Below are positions 11,795 to 22,972 of a DNA stretch of 64,000 nt, piece after piece (position 1 is the stretch's first letter; every line of letters starts with the position of its first letter). A model generated the notes under the pieces. It was not told the DNA's origin. It saw only the letters and a list, made by a program, of their open reading frames with translations, and did not search any database. Position numbers and translations under genes: made by a program. This stretch comes from Protaetia brevitarsis (taxonomy: Eukaryota > Arthropoda > Insecta > Coleoptera > Scarabaeidae): assembly GCA_004143645.1 (NCBI GenBank), contig RXPK01002748.1, positions 58,349 to 122,348 of the forward strand, in the 5' to 3' direction.

Positions 11795-12289
11795 TCGAAA
11801 TTGCTAATATTCAAAGAAAATTTTTCAACAAATTTATCTCGGAAGCAAAACTACCTATGCCCAATAATTGACATAGAAGATCCTCTTTAATTTCGAATAG
11901 ATAACGGCAGTATAATTTTATTAATTTGACTTGACGAAAAACTGTAACAATTTTCAAGAAGATTTCTTTATCAACAACTACCTCATCTTCATGGACCCCC
12001 ATACCAGCTACATTGAGTCTTCACCCCTAAATTAGTATCGATACCAAGGAAACATTAAAATCATACAGTTACCGTGCGATGAACGTATATTCCTAATTAC
12101 CACGGCTACCATGCAAATTAATTAACACCTAATATATACTGGATTTACGAGTAGGTGTGTATACAAAATAATAATTACATTTATTATTGAGGAAATTCTT
12201 TATATATTCCATAATAATATTCTTAGGTAAAATTAATTTTTTGATGCTTCAGCAAATTGATTTCTTTAAATAATTATAAAAGGACACAT
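11795..12289 (-). repeat. Family A right arm, segment 1
   Basis: Reverse complement of 7508-7998 with scattered mismatches and small indels. It stops at 12289, where the 1472-bp LTR-like element begins, and resumes at 13762. Confidence 0.8.
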
Positions 12290-13761
12290 TGTCACGGTTT
12301 TCTCTGGTAATGATTTGCGAATGCTACTTTCTGTTCGCTAATTAGCTAAGACTCTCTCTCTATCTCACATCTTTGAACGCGCGCTAAAGTGGTTGCCTAC
12401 AAAATGGTTGATGACGTTGAGCGGTGAAAACCTGAAGTAATAGCGCTGATAGTAGCGTCCTTAATCAGTTAGTCAGTCCTGCGTGTCGCGCTTTCAATAT
12501 TTCTCGTTGCGTATATGTTTTGACGTGACAAATAATTATTTAAAATTAACCCTAATGAGGTAGCAACAATGTCGGGGTGAAATCAGGGTTCTTATCTACT
12601 TTATACGCAACTTCCAGTGATACAGTGAAATAATAAGTGTTTTCAATACATGAATGTTTTTTTTCGCAAAACAACGGTTGGACAAAAAAAGAGATACGCA
12701 GATGTAAACAGGTGAGTTCTATATTTACATATAAATACAAATAAAACTGTATGTAATCGTGTATATATATAACGAAACATAATAATGCAATAATACGTGC
12801 CATGAAATAGTAAGTTCCGGGCTTTCAAGATAATTAAAATGGTAGCTGCGGTCTACATCTATCGGAGAATAACTAGTGTGATCGAGTGTAATGAGCAATA
12901 ACCGAGTGTGACTTGTGTAGTGACTTTTAATTCGGAAAAGCGGTAATTAAAAGTGACAATTCGCGTTACAAATTAACATAGGAATTGTGTACACAAGAAC
13001 GGAAATTACATGAGATCAGCAATTAGCCGTCACTCCAATGTAACATACGGAAACGGACGGATATTACGTGAGGCACACTCCGAAGAACGGCACTCGCAAC
13101 GTAATTTACGGAAACGGACGGTGATTACGTGAGGCACACTCCGAAGAACGGCACTCGAATGTAATTTACGGAAACGGACGGTGATTACGTGAGGCACACT
13201 CCGAAGAACGGCACTCGAACGTAATTTATGGAAACGGACGGTGATTACGTGAGGCACACTCCGAAGAACGGCACTCGAACGTAATTTACGGAAACGGACG
13301 GTGATTACGTGAGGCACACTCCGAAGAACGGCACTCGAACGTAATTTACGGAAACGGACGGTGATTAAGGGTGTACTTTAAGGACGGCACTCATAACGTA
13401 ATACCTGGAAACGGACGGATACTATGCGAGATCAGCTGTAAGCCGACACTCAGCGTAGTAGATAGAGAGCGGACTTCCCTCTGACAAAAACGTGTTTCGC
13501 GGCGGCTTTTATAGCCCTCGGACTATCCCTGCTACGCGGTCGCGAGTGGGAGTCGGATTCTGCGTAAACCGACCTTGTAGCATGTGGGGACGATGCTTCG
13601 CGGATGGCGCGCGGCGAAGAAGATCTCAAACTAACCATGTCACAAAAACGGAATTACAATTACTGAGACAATTAATTGAAAATGCCAAATTAATAATTTA
13701 TAATTCATAAATTTAACTTAAAATAACGCAAATCAATTGACTCTTAAAACGGCACGTGACA
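12290..13761. mobile_element. Solo LTR-like element, 1.47 kb, nested in family A
   Basis: It starts TGTCACGGTTTTCTCTGG and ends GGCACGTGACA, so the termini are TG...CA with a TGTCACG/CGTGACA inverted repeat. ACAT precedes (12286-12289) and follows (13762-13765) the element. The uninterrupted paralogue at 7508-7520 carries this tetranucleotide once, which proves the duplication and both borders. It contains a 60-bp minisatellite (13022-13437) and no retroviral-type genes. The terminal sequence resembles that of the 2 kb LTR family (TGTTACGG on its minus strand), but the interiors are not obviously related. Confidence 0.8.
13022..13437. repeat. 60-bp minisatellite, about 7 units
   Basis: Unit core: GTGATTACGTGAGGCACACT, then CCGAAGAACGGCACTCGAAC and GTAATTTACGGAAACGGACG. 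Central units are nearly identical, while the first and last are diverged (GATCAGC..AGCCG..CACTC forms flank both edges). Because 60 is a multiple of three, the minus strand stays open as a 20-residue repeat (VPHVITVRFRKLRSSAVLRS). This is a by-product of the period, not evidence for a protein. Confidence 0.9.
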
Positions 13762-13965
13762 ACATTTCTAAATCATCATATTTGAACACATTCGAGATGG
13801 CTGAAGGAAACAACAAAAGAAAGGTATACATGCTTATAATTGTCTCTAAAGCTAATACCTTTTACGGTATGCGACATGCGACGGTATGCCACAACCTCTT
13901 CGGCTCGAGATTTACATTCGCATTCATTTACAATTGGGTTTTATAGTTTCCGTTAAACTATTCAA
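13762..13965 (-). repeat. Family A right arm, segment 2
   Basis: Reverse complement of about 7378-7512, including the AGATGGCTGAAGGAAACAAC stretch. It is followed by ~105 bp not found in the left copy (13966-14071) and then by the Tc1/mariner element. Confidence 0.7.
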
Positions 13966-14866
13966 TAAGAAAATTCTTAGAATCTGTACATACGCAATCG
14001 CGCGTAGATTAAAGGAGAGGTGTCTTTCCTTATGGCTTATTTTCTCTATATCATCTTTTTTGAGTTGAGTGTACACTGGCCGACATATCTAATGTCGTCG
14101 TCTACAGCGCAGTGACTATCAAAACTACTCACCATTTGAAGAGGTACGCGTTCGGTTAGGGTCGGCTGTTCCAGGTAAATGATTTATTGGGGTATACAGT
14201 TGTAAAACCCTTCCGCAATTATGCAAATCAAGTGGAAAAATGGATTTATTTAATATCACAAATAAACGTTATATATTGTGGTTTGAACGTGTTTTAAATT
14301 GAAATATCTCTTTCATAACTTGGACCCAATTGACTCTTAAAATTTAAATTCACATAGAAATAAATAAAGCTTGGTATTCATAGTAAATATGAACTGTTTT
14401 AAAAATGCAGGAAATAGCAAACAACAGCGGAAGACTTCATAAAACTATAGCTTCTACAAATATTAGCTATTGTAAGCGTTTATTAATTACTATTTTTATA
14501 AATGGATCAATAATATTTAATTATTAGCACTTAATATTGCGAGGCCCACCTACGTGTAAGTAACGCTGTAAAATTGCGATTCATATGAAATAAAAAACTA
14601 TGTTTGGCCTGGTTATATTATTTATTTAAATAAACATGCTAATTCCAAACATAAACAATATAAAATCGAGTAAACAAAATAATTATTCCATAAAAATAAA
14701 AAATTAATAAAACTCCGAAATATTAACAAAAAAAAATCTAAAAACAAAAATAAATAAAATATAATAAATAACTCTACAAAATTAAAAAAAAATTCTATAA
14801 TATATAAACAAAACAATATAACATAAATTAATAAAAGAACAATTCTAAGGAATGGTGGCAAACATA

Positions 14867-16153
14867 TCAGTACCTGGTGTAGTACCCGTTATTTTCGATG
14901 CATTCTTGCAATCTTTCATTCATCAAATCTACAAGATTTTCACAATATTGACTACCACGTAGTCTGTCCCACACACTATACACATGTCTTGTAAGATTTT
15001 CCACTGTTCGTATATTATTCCCCCCCCCCTCTCCCCCCTTCCTATAATTGCGCACTATAAGAGACCATAAATTCTCTATCACATTTAAGTCCGGCGATTT
15101 GGCGGGCCATGGAATTAATATGAAGTCTTCGTTATTTGCAAACCAATTGCGTACTGGCCTGCCGGTATGAACAGGCGAATTATCCTGCACGAGGTAAATT
15201 GGTCCTTCAGGGAAAAAAGTGCGTGCAGTAGGTAATAAAATATTTTCGAGGATGTCAGCATATTCTGCTGATGTGAGTCGTCCAGTAACGTAGACAATTT
15301 CGCCTGGACCAGCTGCGCACATCCATCCCCAAAAACCACAATTAATTGGACCACTCCTCCTTGTTGCTTGAATATTTTCTCTGTCATACTGTGTGTTGTT
15401 TCCTCGCCACAGCACTTTCAAAGCATCGTCTGAAGATGTAAAAACTTTTTCATCACAAAATATCACATTTATATTGGCACGTGCGAAATTCAGCCCTAGC
15501 AGTGGTATGCTGCTCAGTTATTTCCACTTTGCGAGTAGGTCGTCGGCAATGGATACCATTTTTATTAAGGGCTCTCTGTATTGTACGGGTTGAGCATTCT
15601 AATTGCAAATGCTCCCTTATCTTTATTGATGTGGTAAACGGGCTTTGCCCCCATACTTCATAGAATGTAATTCATATCATTTTCGGACAGCATACGTCTC
15701 CGACCTGTCCTGGATAGCGTTTGTAGTGGTCTGTCTTCAAAATTCGCGTTAGAATATCAACCAATCCAACATTGAACTTGTCGCATCTGAAAATAATAGA
15801 ATCGTTTATCAACGGCCAAACATATTCTAGGAACTAATTGTAAGTGTGAATTAAAATACAGAACATAGTAAGCATTAACTTTAAAATGAAAAATCTTTTT
15901 GCTATATATTAAAATACGAAATTTATGTAACTTCTTTTTGAAAACTAAAACAAGAATGGTTTTCGTTCAAATAATTCTTAGCTACCACATTAATCAATAC
16001 TTACTGTAAATGTACCAATAGAAAAAGAAGCTTACTTACCGATAACCCAACTTCTTCCGCAATTTTCCGCGTAGGTTTCCCAAGCTCTGACATGCCCACT
16101 ATTTTTCCTCTAACTTCCAGTAAGGAATCCTTCTGAAACATTCTTCTCGGCAT
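14867..16153 (-). pseudogene. Tc1/mariner DDE transposase, frameshifted
   Basis: The last 199 codons (14867-15466) are open and hold the catalytic triad in context: FCDEK (Asp at residue 5), LVQDNSPVHTG (Asp 95) and SPDLNVIENLW (Glu 131). There are 35 residues between the second Asp and the Glu, one more than the classical DD34E spacing. A glycine-rich insert after NYRK comes from a C-tract at about 15020-15040. Upstream, the start at 16153 opens with MPRRMFQKDS and an HTH-like region (GKPTRKIAEEVGLS), then meets a GTAAGT at about 16040 and a TTTTCAG at about 15788 that could bound an intron. After these, the GRRRMLSENDMNYI piece is followed by a stop and at least two frameshifts. The protein would normally excise and reinsert its own element. 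Not functional as it stands. Confidence 0.85.
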
Positions 16154-17044
16154 GTTTTCCAATTTGCAATTGGTATTTACCCACTATTACTAGCTGCTGT
16201 TATATTACCTAATATTCCCACCTTTCCATATTTTTTTAATTGCACTTGTAATTATTTACGCATAGTGTCAATACAATAATCCTTCCAAAGCGATTTTGCT
16301 AAATGAAGGGTTTTACACCCTAATTGTAATAAACAACCATTTTAATAAACTACATCAACTAGATATAAATAAATCAGTTATAAAGTTTTTCTTTGAAATT
16401 TTAATACCCAAATTATAAATTCATTGTTTTTATGAGTATTGCCTAAATTTGGATTTGCCATTTACAAACAATTACAAAACTCGGCCATTTGCCATAATTA
16501 CCACTAATTCTCTATGTAATCCAATGACGTCTAATGTTTTTGAATGATGAACTCATATATCTACGTAATAGTCTTTAGATGAGCAATAAATTTTTAAAAA
16601 CATTTTTTTCATATTTATATTTTAAAATTCATGTAAATATATATAAAATTTACTCGTTGGATTGCATTGGGGATTCATATTTATTGTCGTAAGCGGCCCT
16701 GTTTTATTTATTATTTATTATATTGCCCCAGATTGAAATGCATGTAATGAGTTAATGCATTTGTTAATTTAGCTATTGAAATTTCAAAGAAAACTTTAAA
16801 TCTTATATTAATTTATGTAGTTTATTAAAATTTCCGTTTAATAGCCCTGTAACTCTCATCATTTAACAAAATGAATGATATGCAGGACATATGTGATTTC
16901 CTTATGAACACGAATTTTACGGCGTTTCTTACCTGTGGGTAATTACAATAATGATTTTTATTGAAACTAAAGGTGATTAAGTGGTACTCTCTTGTTTTCT
17001 AATACATTTCCTATTTTAAAAATAGATTATATACAAATGAAGTA

Positions 17045-17205
17045 AATAAAATTTAATAGAAATGACCCAGCAATTAATATAACTTGATTTGTTATTTATA
17101 CATTCACTTGATTATTTCATATATAAATAAAATTTAATATAAATAAGCCAGTAATTAATACAACTCTATTTGTTATTTATACATTCACTTCATTACTTTT
17201 AAACA
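17045..17205. repeat. 80-bp direct duplication within the Tc1/mariner element
   Basis: Two adjacent copies share TTTGTTATTTATACATTCAC and the flanking AATAAAATTTAAT...CCAG.AATTAATA stretch, period about 81 bp, with several differences. Confidence 0.7.
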
Positions 17206-17491
17206 TAAAGTAAGAGCACTAGTTTTAAAAGTCCCTCAATCTCAAGCTGTAAAACGGATATTTCAATTCAAACTGCGTTCAAAACCTTAATATTATGAAG
17301 GTTTCCTTTAGATATTAAATAATCTCAAATCTACCAGGTTTGCATAATTGCGAAGCGTTTTACAACTGTATACCCCAATAAATCATTTACCTGGAACAAC
17401 CGACGCCAGCTGAACGCGAACCTGTGCAAGTGGTGAGTAGTTTTGATAGTCACTGCGCTGTAGACGACGACATTAGATATGTCGGCCAGTG

Positions 17492-17700
17492 TACATACAC
17501 CTAGCTCATAGACTTACCAAATAAAAGCACGTTATTATAATATTAGAAATAACTAATATTAAAATAATTTTTTTTTTAGTTTTGTTAAGTAAATTCATGT
17601 GTCCATACTTCCGTGATTGGCAGATATATGAATAATACATATAAGTTCGTTCGCATTTTGAATTTAGCATTAATAAACACATCGAAATGTGTGTCTACAA
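17492..17700 (-). repeat. Family A right arm, segment 3
   Basis: Reverse complement of 7165-7385, including GCCAATCACGGAAGTAT and GACACATGAATT. It ends the inverted copy at CGAAATGTGTGTCTACAAA, mirrored by TTTGTAGATACACATTTCG at 7172. Confidence 0.75.
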
Positions 17701-18269
17701 ATATAATATGTAATATCAGAGTCTCATATAGAAGCATGTTCATTCCCTTTGATCTAATTTAATTTTAAACAGCGTTCAGTTGCTCTCAGTGGCGCACCAG
17801 AGAAGGGTACATTCATGTAGTATGTAGTATGTTTTCAACTCTACACCAATCAATAGCGAATGCCTGTTCCTCAATCGACGGTCTGTCCGGCTGTCGTTGT
17901 CGATAGTCGAATAGTTCAAAGCGAAAACGAGCGACGCGGCGATCAATCGAATTGCCGTCGAAATAAAATATTTTTAGAAAGCGCGGCGATCTGCGGCGAG
18001 TTTAACATCAGAGCGTGCGATTTGTAGTGGAATTGCCTGCGGTTTTTTGATCTCGAATTCGGTTTATTTATTGTACGAGCGTAGAACTAAAAGCGTTCGT
18101 ACCCTGGAGGCAGGCTATTCCGCACCCTTTTTGTACCGATCGGAGCATTGAATTCGGATGAATTATCGGTAAAATTTAGCTGAGTGATTATATATCTGAG
18201 AGTTTATTAGTGATGCTGCTAAAACGGCATGATATTTATTTTGACGATTAGTAAGGAAGTGCCTACGTA
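17701..18269. other. CpG-richer anonymous block
   Basis: 17840-18130 is rich in CG dinucleotides (several GCGGCGA-type words) and lacks open frames. It directly precedes a repeat that also occurs at 47600, so it might be an old promoter or 5' UTR of a retroelement; nothing decisive is visible. Confidence 0.3.
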
Positions 18270-18465
18270 TTTATAAAGGAATATTTCATACTTTTTAGTG
18301 GTCTGAATTAGTGTTGAATTATGGCTATTAGCATAGTTGGAGTGTATACATAAATATTTAAAATATAAATCTTTAATTTAATTACTATTGTTTAGAATAA
18401 TTAGGATTAAGTTATTGCTAAATATTCGAATATATACTGCTGTTGTTTTATTTGTTTTTAGATCA
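18270..18465 (+). repeat. Dispersed repeat, paralogue of 47600-47803
   Basis: TTTTAGTGGTCTGAATTAGT and the ~190 bases after it recur at 47634. Both copies end at the same point, a TGTTGTTTT.TTTGTTTTTAG stretch resembling a 3' splice site, and then diverge completely. Confidence 0.65.
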
Positions 18466-18479
18466 TTATTGGTTCATCC

Positions 18480-18850
18480 TTCTGCCATGTCAATAAAGCT
18501 ACGGTTGACGGAATTGAGGGCACGTGCAGGTTGCCTCTTCAAAATTCAGAAGGATAATAATGGGTGTGACACGGCGCAACCCGGTTACAGGCCGTGGTCA
18601 TCCTGCGGGTGTGGTACGACGTAACCTTCTGCACAGCTATCGGGACTGAAAGGACATGGATGCTGCTGCTCACAAACTCACAAAGACATTAACAATAATT
18701 TGCTAGCTATCAGCAACAAGGTCTTTGACTACCTCCCAAGTTCTAAAGTTCTTTCTTCAGTTTTCTCTTATTCCTTGGCAAATGCTGGGAGATAGTTAAA
18801 GTCGTTCCATGGACGCAAATATGATAACAACTGACAGCTGACTAATTTAT
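18480..18850 (+). repeat. LINE 3'-tail repeat, copy 1
   Basis: Contains GGGTGTGACACGGCGCAACC and GGGTGTGGTACGACGTAACC, then GCACAGCTATCGGGACTGAA, a TTTGCTAGCTATCAG segment and AATGCTGGGAGATA. The same order appears in inverse at 24345-24560 and on the plus strand at 27640-28220, where it follows an RNase H fragment. I therefore read it as the 3' part of a LINE. The short open frame preceding it shows only a weak LINE-like piece (LRLTELRARAG). Confidence 0.6.
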
Positions 18851-18901
18851 TATATTTTTGTCATTACTATTATTATTATTAATAATCATAAACTCATCTT
18901 T

Positions 18902-19350
18902 CAATCGTGTACCAAATCCACCAAAATCATCTGCTGTAGTACGCGAGATATAGCTGGATTTTGGTACCATCGTGTTCATATGATTTCATGTCTTCATATT
19001 TCTTCAAATCTGTTACAAGAAAGCAGGTTTTCGATAGCTAGGTATATTCATACACTTATTGCTCAATCGTGTACCAAATTTCACCAAATTATCTGTTGCA
19101 ATACGCGAGATATAGCTGGTTTTTGGTGTGATCGTGTTCATACGATTTCATGTTTTGTTTTCATATTTCTTCAAATCTATTACAAGTAAGCAGATTTTCG
19201 ATCGCTAGATACATTTATACGCTCATTGCTCAATCGTGTACCAAATTTCACCAAATTATCTGTTGCAATACGCGAGATATAGCAGGTTTTTGTTATCATC
19301 GTGTTCATACGATTTCATGTTTTGTTTTCATATTTCTTCAAATCAAATAT
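18902..19350. repeat. Tandem repeat, 162-167-bp period, ~2.7 units
   Basis: CAATCGTGTACCAAAT starts units at 18902, 19064 and 19231. Each unit also holds TACGCGAGATATAGC, ATCGTGTTCATA and TTTCATATTTCTTCAAATC. The second and third units are closer to each other than to the first. Open frames inside are repeats of the same words and are not called. Confidence 0.85.
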
Positions 19351-19359
19351 ATCGGAAAT

Positions 19360-20010
19360 TAAAGGGGATCTTCTTTGTGAATTGATGTATTTACCATCGG
19401 GCTAAAAGTATATAGAAGAAACGTCAAGATTATCCGTCTTTAGAAGAAATTTGTATTAACATTTGGGAACTGTACATGTTTTTGCTGTTTTGAGTATAAC
19501 GATACACTTTGGATGCTTTGAAGGATTTTTTCCCGGAATTACCTAATACAGCCGTTGTACTTTTTATATGTATCCTTTCCTGCAACATCATGGTATATGC
19601 AGGCTGATGTTCGAAGTATTTTGCCTACGTAAATAAGTATTAAGCATTTCGAAAACTTTGAGGTTATTTTTCACATTTGTAAATGAAATTTTAGTATGTG
19701 TAGATTGGTAGGCATGGTTGGTGAATTCATCCTGTGATAGCAAGAGATTTGAAAGATGTTTTGAAATTTAAGAATCCAAAATATACTGAATACTAGTTGA
19801 TATTTCATTGAAGTATTGAAAATAAGTGTATCTACTCACCTTGAGTAGAAGTCCCTATACTCTTTAAATGTTTTTAATATAATATTGAATAATAAAGTGT
19901 GCATGTTATTGTTATTTACACTATTTTTATTAATAAAAAAAGCATTCAATACATTATATGATTAAAATTAGATTATAAATTTAATATTTAATCGATATAG
20001 CAGAAGCTTA
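19360..20010 (+). repeat. Dispersed repeat family B, copy 1
   Basis: Distantly similar, in the same order and orientation, to 33070-33740. Shared landmarks are AAGGGGAT near the start, a TTGCTGTT segment, TTTTGAGGTTATT, a TGGTTGGTG stretch, CTCACCTTGAG, and the AT-rich end with ATTAAATTATAAATT-like words. No coding content. Confidence 0.5.
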
Positions 20011-20154
20011 AATTTAAATGTTCGCTACATTTTCTGAATTTTTATGAAAACTACACCTAATGATAGTTTCCTCGTTAGGTAATCTGTAACTATAACATAA
20101 AAGTAGATGTCGGCCTAATTCGACGTAGGACGAAATATCGCTCGAATCTACACG

Positions 20155-20245
20155 CCCCTCTCTGGCCTAATTGGTAGGACACTCGTCCGGTAAACGAGAA
20201 TGTGTAGATTCGCTCACGCAGGATTCGAATCTACACATTTTTTCT
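20155..20245 (+). other. tRNA-like sequence, Thr-type anticodon loop (pseudogene or SINE head)
   Basis: An A-box-like TGGCCTAATTGGTAGGA is followed by a perfect 5-bp stem CTCGT/ACGAG with loop CCGGTAA (would-be anticodon GGT), then a B-box-like GGATTCGAATC and a T6 terminator. Position 33 is C instead of the invariant T, the acceptor stem does not close, and GTGTAGATTCG/CGAATCTACAC forms a competing hairpin. It is therefore probably not a working tRNA gene. Confidence 0.4.
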
Positions 20246-20249
20246 TGGG

Positions 20250-22450
20250 AAAAATCCTCTTTATCATTACAGTTATTAGCAGAAATACATTAATTTGTTA
20301 GCTAAACATAAAGTTAATGACGGAGCTTGATCAAAATTTAACAGATGGTATTTGACTGAAGCGGTGGTGATTTCTAATTAGCTACGAGAGATATTCACAA
20401 AGTCACGGACTTATTGATCCGCCCTCGTATTACCACAACAGTTTTTGCTAAACATGACGTGATCCTGAAGGTTAAATTAACGTATCACCTCACGGATCTA
20501 TGACATCATAAAAAAAAATCAATCTGTCGACTGCTTGGCATTAAAGAACATCGCCATTTGTCAGATTTCTCCTTCAACAATGCCGTACTACAGATTCCGC
20601 CATCTATCAGCATTATTTCCAAATAACATTTTAGACTGTGCGACATCTATGACATTAATCCCGAACGAACTCCTCCATATTATGCTGTCATCTTTCGGAT
20701 TTATCGTTCTCTTGTTTTTTGCCCTCGCTACGTCTCGTCGACGGATTCACATTTTAGCAATTTAAGTATTGTTTATCCGAACGTAAAATAAATTAGAATT
20801 GAAAAGCGCGAAAGCCTCGCCGCGACGACGAAAAACCTTTTTAGATTAAAATAACTCGCCGATGTTATTGTAGAGTGCGGCGAATAAAGGGGAAATTTAC
20901 TTGGACGCCCCTTCGTTACCCCCTTTTCCTGATGGGCGTTCCGAGGAAGAGCTGAACGTAATTTAGACGAAATCGCCGCGTCGGCACACTACGATCGAAG
21001 AATTAATTTCGTGCCCGGAAGAAACAGACCGCCAGATTATGCACCGCGTCTCGGATGCTGTGTTGTTCTTTTCTTGGGACCGCGGGATCTACTTCGTCTC
21101 CTCCTCCGCTTTCAATCCCTCCGACCGCTTTTACCGTCCTTATCCTGGGAGGGTAACTCGATTATGGCACGCGAAATAACGAGATCGACCCTGACTGTGC
21201 TGCAATCGGCGTTTTAGAAGCCGATGCAACGTCAGCGTCGGCGGATTAGCAGGGACGCGTCGAGGCGTCGCTTTGCTAACCAGGTGTTGGGTAGGAGTGA
21301 CAACGGAATTTCGTATTATCGTTCTTCTGCATTTCGTGGCTGTGATCACGGCGGTATGGAATGCAATGCGACGCCCCAGCATATATTAGTTTAGCGGGTA
21401 ATTACACAGAAGTAACTAATAAGGGAACAGTCTGAAGCGACACCCAGCCATTGGATTTAAACTTTGCAGATTTATAGCATCCATTGAGGGTTTGGCGGAG
21501 GGTCAAATTTAAGGGGTGAGTTAATTTTCGGTTATTCATTTTGCAATTCCATTTAAATCAATCACTATACAGTAGTACGTTATCATATTATTGAATTATA
21601 AACAGTATTTTAAATAAAAAAAGCCCGATGTTTTGGTTTATTTGCGTGGACACGCATGTATACATTGATTTAAAACTTTTGCCTTTTAACGGAAAATGCA
21701 AGTACCTGTATTCAAGCTGAGTGCATTTTTACGCGAAAGTATTTTAGTTTTATTCATGTTTCACGTGCATAAGTCTCAGTTACACAAACAATAATGAACA
21801 AAAGCGAATATCTTTTGCGCGAGGCTAAAGAAATTTCAGAGATAATTGGAATCTTTTCAGGTAATGCTTATTTACTTATAAGCCACGGAACTTGACAGCA
21901 GTATATAGTGTTTGAAGGTTTTAAAACTGTTATACACGGGAAAAAACGATCTTGTTGTTTTCAACCATTTTTCATGCATTTGGTTACAGTTACTAAATTA
22001 TTACTTGATTTAGGAATATTAAAAGTATTCCTGTATTCAATCAAACAAATAATTTAGTTAGCAGATTTATTTGAAGCTATCGCAGTATTTATTAATTTAC
22101 CTAAATATTTATATGTAAGTAAAAATAAATATCGCATTTTATTTTCGTATAGCAGTTTTCTCCCCATGTAGTACAGCAGATGAGCAGATATACTTATGTA
22201 TAGTACAGAAATTGTCGCATAGATGGCGCATCTCCTATTTCATTCCAGTAACAGATAATATTTCGCACAAAATAGCCTGGAAAGTACGATGGTAACATAC
22301 TAATCTGGCATATTTACCAGATAGGAGTCATCGCCATTGAAATTTTTGCGATTTTCGGATTTTTGGAATTTCCATCGTAGTTATGGCAAATAACATAATA
22401 ATTATGCATTTTGATATACATCATCAATAGGTTTAACGAACTAGCGGATC
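20250..22450. other. Anonymous sequence
   Basis: A GC-richer island at 20780-21390 contains overlapping frames on both strands (68-80 codons) with no recognisable domain. The rest is AT-rich and featureless. No transposon ends were paired here. Confidence 0.3.
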
Positions 22451-22457
22451 AGATTCC

Positions 22458-22720
22458 ACACAGTCTCCTGCACCTACCTAGCGCGATAGTGGCTGTGTTG
22501 TGTGGTGGATATGTGGGTTTCATGTATGTCTTTGCTCAAACCGTACGCCAAGGTATTTCGCCTCTTTGACATATGGAATCCTTTCACCTCTTATCACTAG
22601 TGATTGTAAGACATCTACCATTCTTTTTCTTGTGAATGTGGCAGCTAGTATTTTCTAATCACTGACTGATAGTCGCTCCTGTTTACGCCATTTATCAGCT
22701 GTATTTAGTAGTGATTGTAA
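22458..22720 (-). pseudogene. LINE reverse transcriptase fragment (palm/thumb border)
   Basis: The minus strand reads LQSLLNTADKWRKQERLSVS, a stop, TFTRKR, GERIPYVKEAKYLGVRFEQR, HT, a stop and NPHI. This matches the jockey/R1-type RT segment 'LQ..L......W.....L..N..KT....FTRKR' followed by 'I.....KYLGV..D..L.W..H'. Two stops break the frame and the segment ends abruptly on both sides, so it is a dead fragment. The YADD motif would lie upstream and is absent. Confidence 0.65.
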
Positions 22721-22724
22721 ATTT

Positions 22725-22805
22725 ACCGATTTTTTCATTTACCGGTAATTCGGTATATGAAAATGAAAATACCGGTTTACCTGTAAATTACCGGTAATTT
22801 TTTTT
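22725..22805. repeat. Cluster of ACCGGTAA palindromic words
   Basis: TTTACCGGTAATTCGGTA, ACCGGTTTACC and TTACCGGTAATTTT follow each other. The same words recur at 24292-24335 beside the minus-strand LINE tail, so they may be joint remains of one element split by later insertions. Confidence 0.5.
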
Positions 22806-22972
22806 TTTTCAGGTGTGACATTAATGGGGATTTCCCAAGAAAATAGGGTTAGAAGTTAGGCTAGAATAATACATATTTTACATAATCTTAAGGCATAATA
22901 TTATAATTTTGTAATAAATATTTGTATTTAATTATTTTAAACAGTTGTAAGAAGTAAAACAAAATATTTAGG

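Larger units (their letters stand above)
14074..17491 (-). mobile_element. Tc1/mariner element, 3.4 kb, 157-bp TIRs, TA duplication
   Basis: The ends are long inverted repeats, 14074-14232 and 17335-17491, starting CACTGGCCGACATATCTAAT and differing at few positions. TA flanks both sides (14072-14073 and 17492-17493). A broken Tc1/mariner-type transposase runs on the minus strand at 14867-16153. The remaining ~1.2 kb beyond its start is AT-rich and non-coding, with an 80-bp duplication at 17045-17205. At 3.4 kb it is long for this superfamily, whose members usually run 1.2-2.5 kb. It inserted into an arm of repeat family A. Confidence 0.85.

Noticed and set aside
13030..13317. 95-codon minus-strand frame with a 20-residue repeat
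   Set aside because: Produced by a 60-bp minisatellite whose period is divisible by three.
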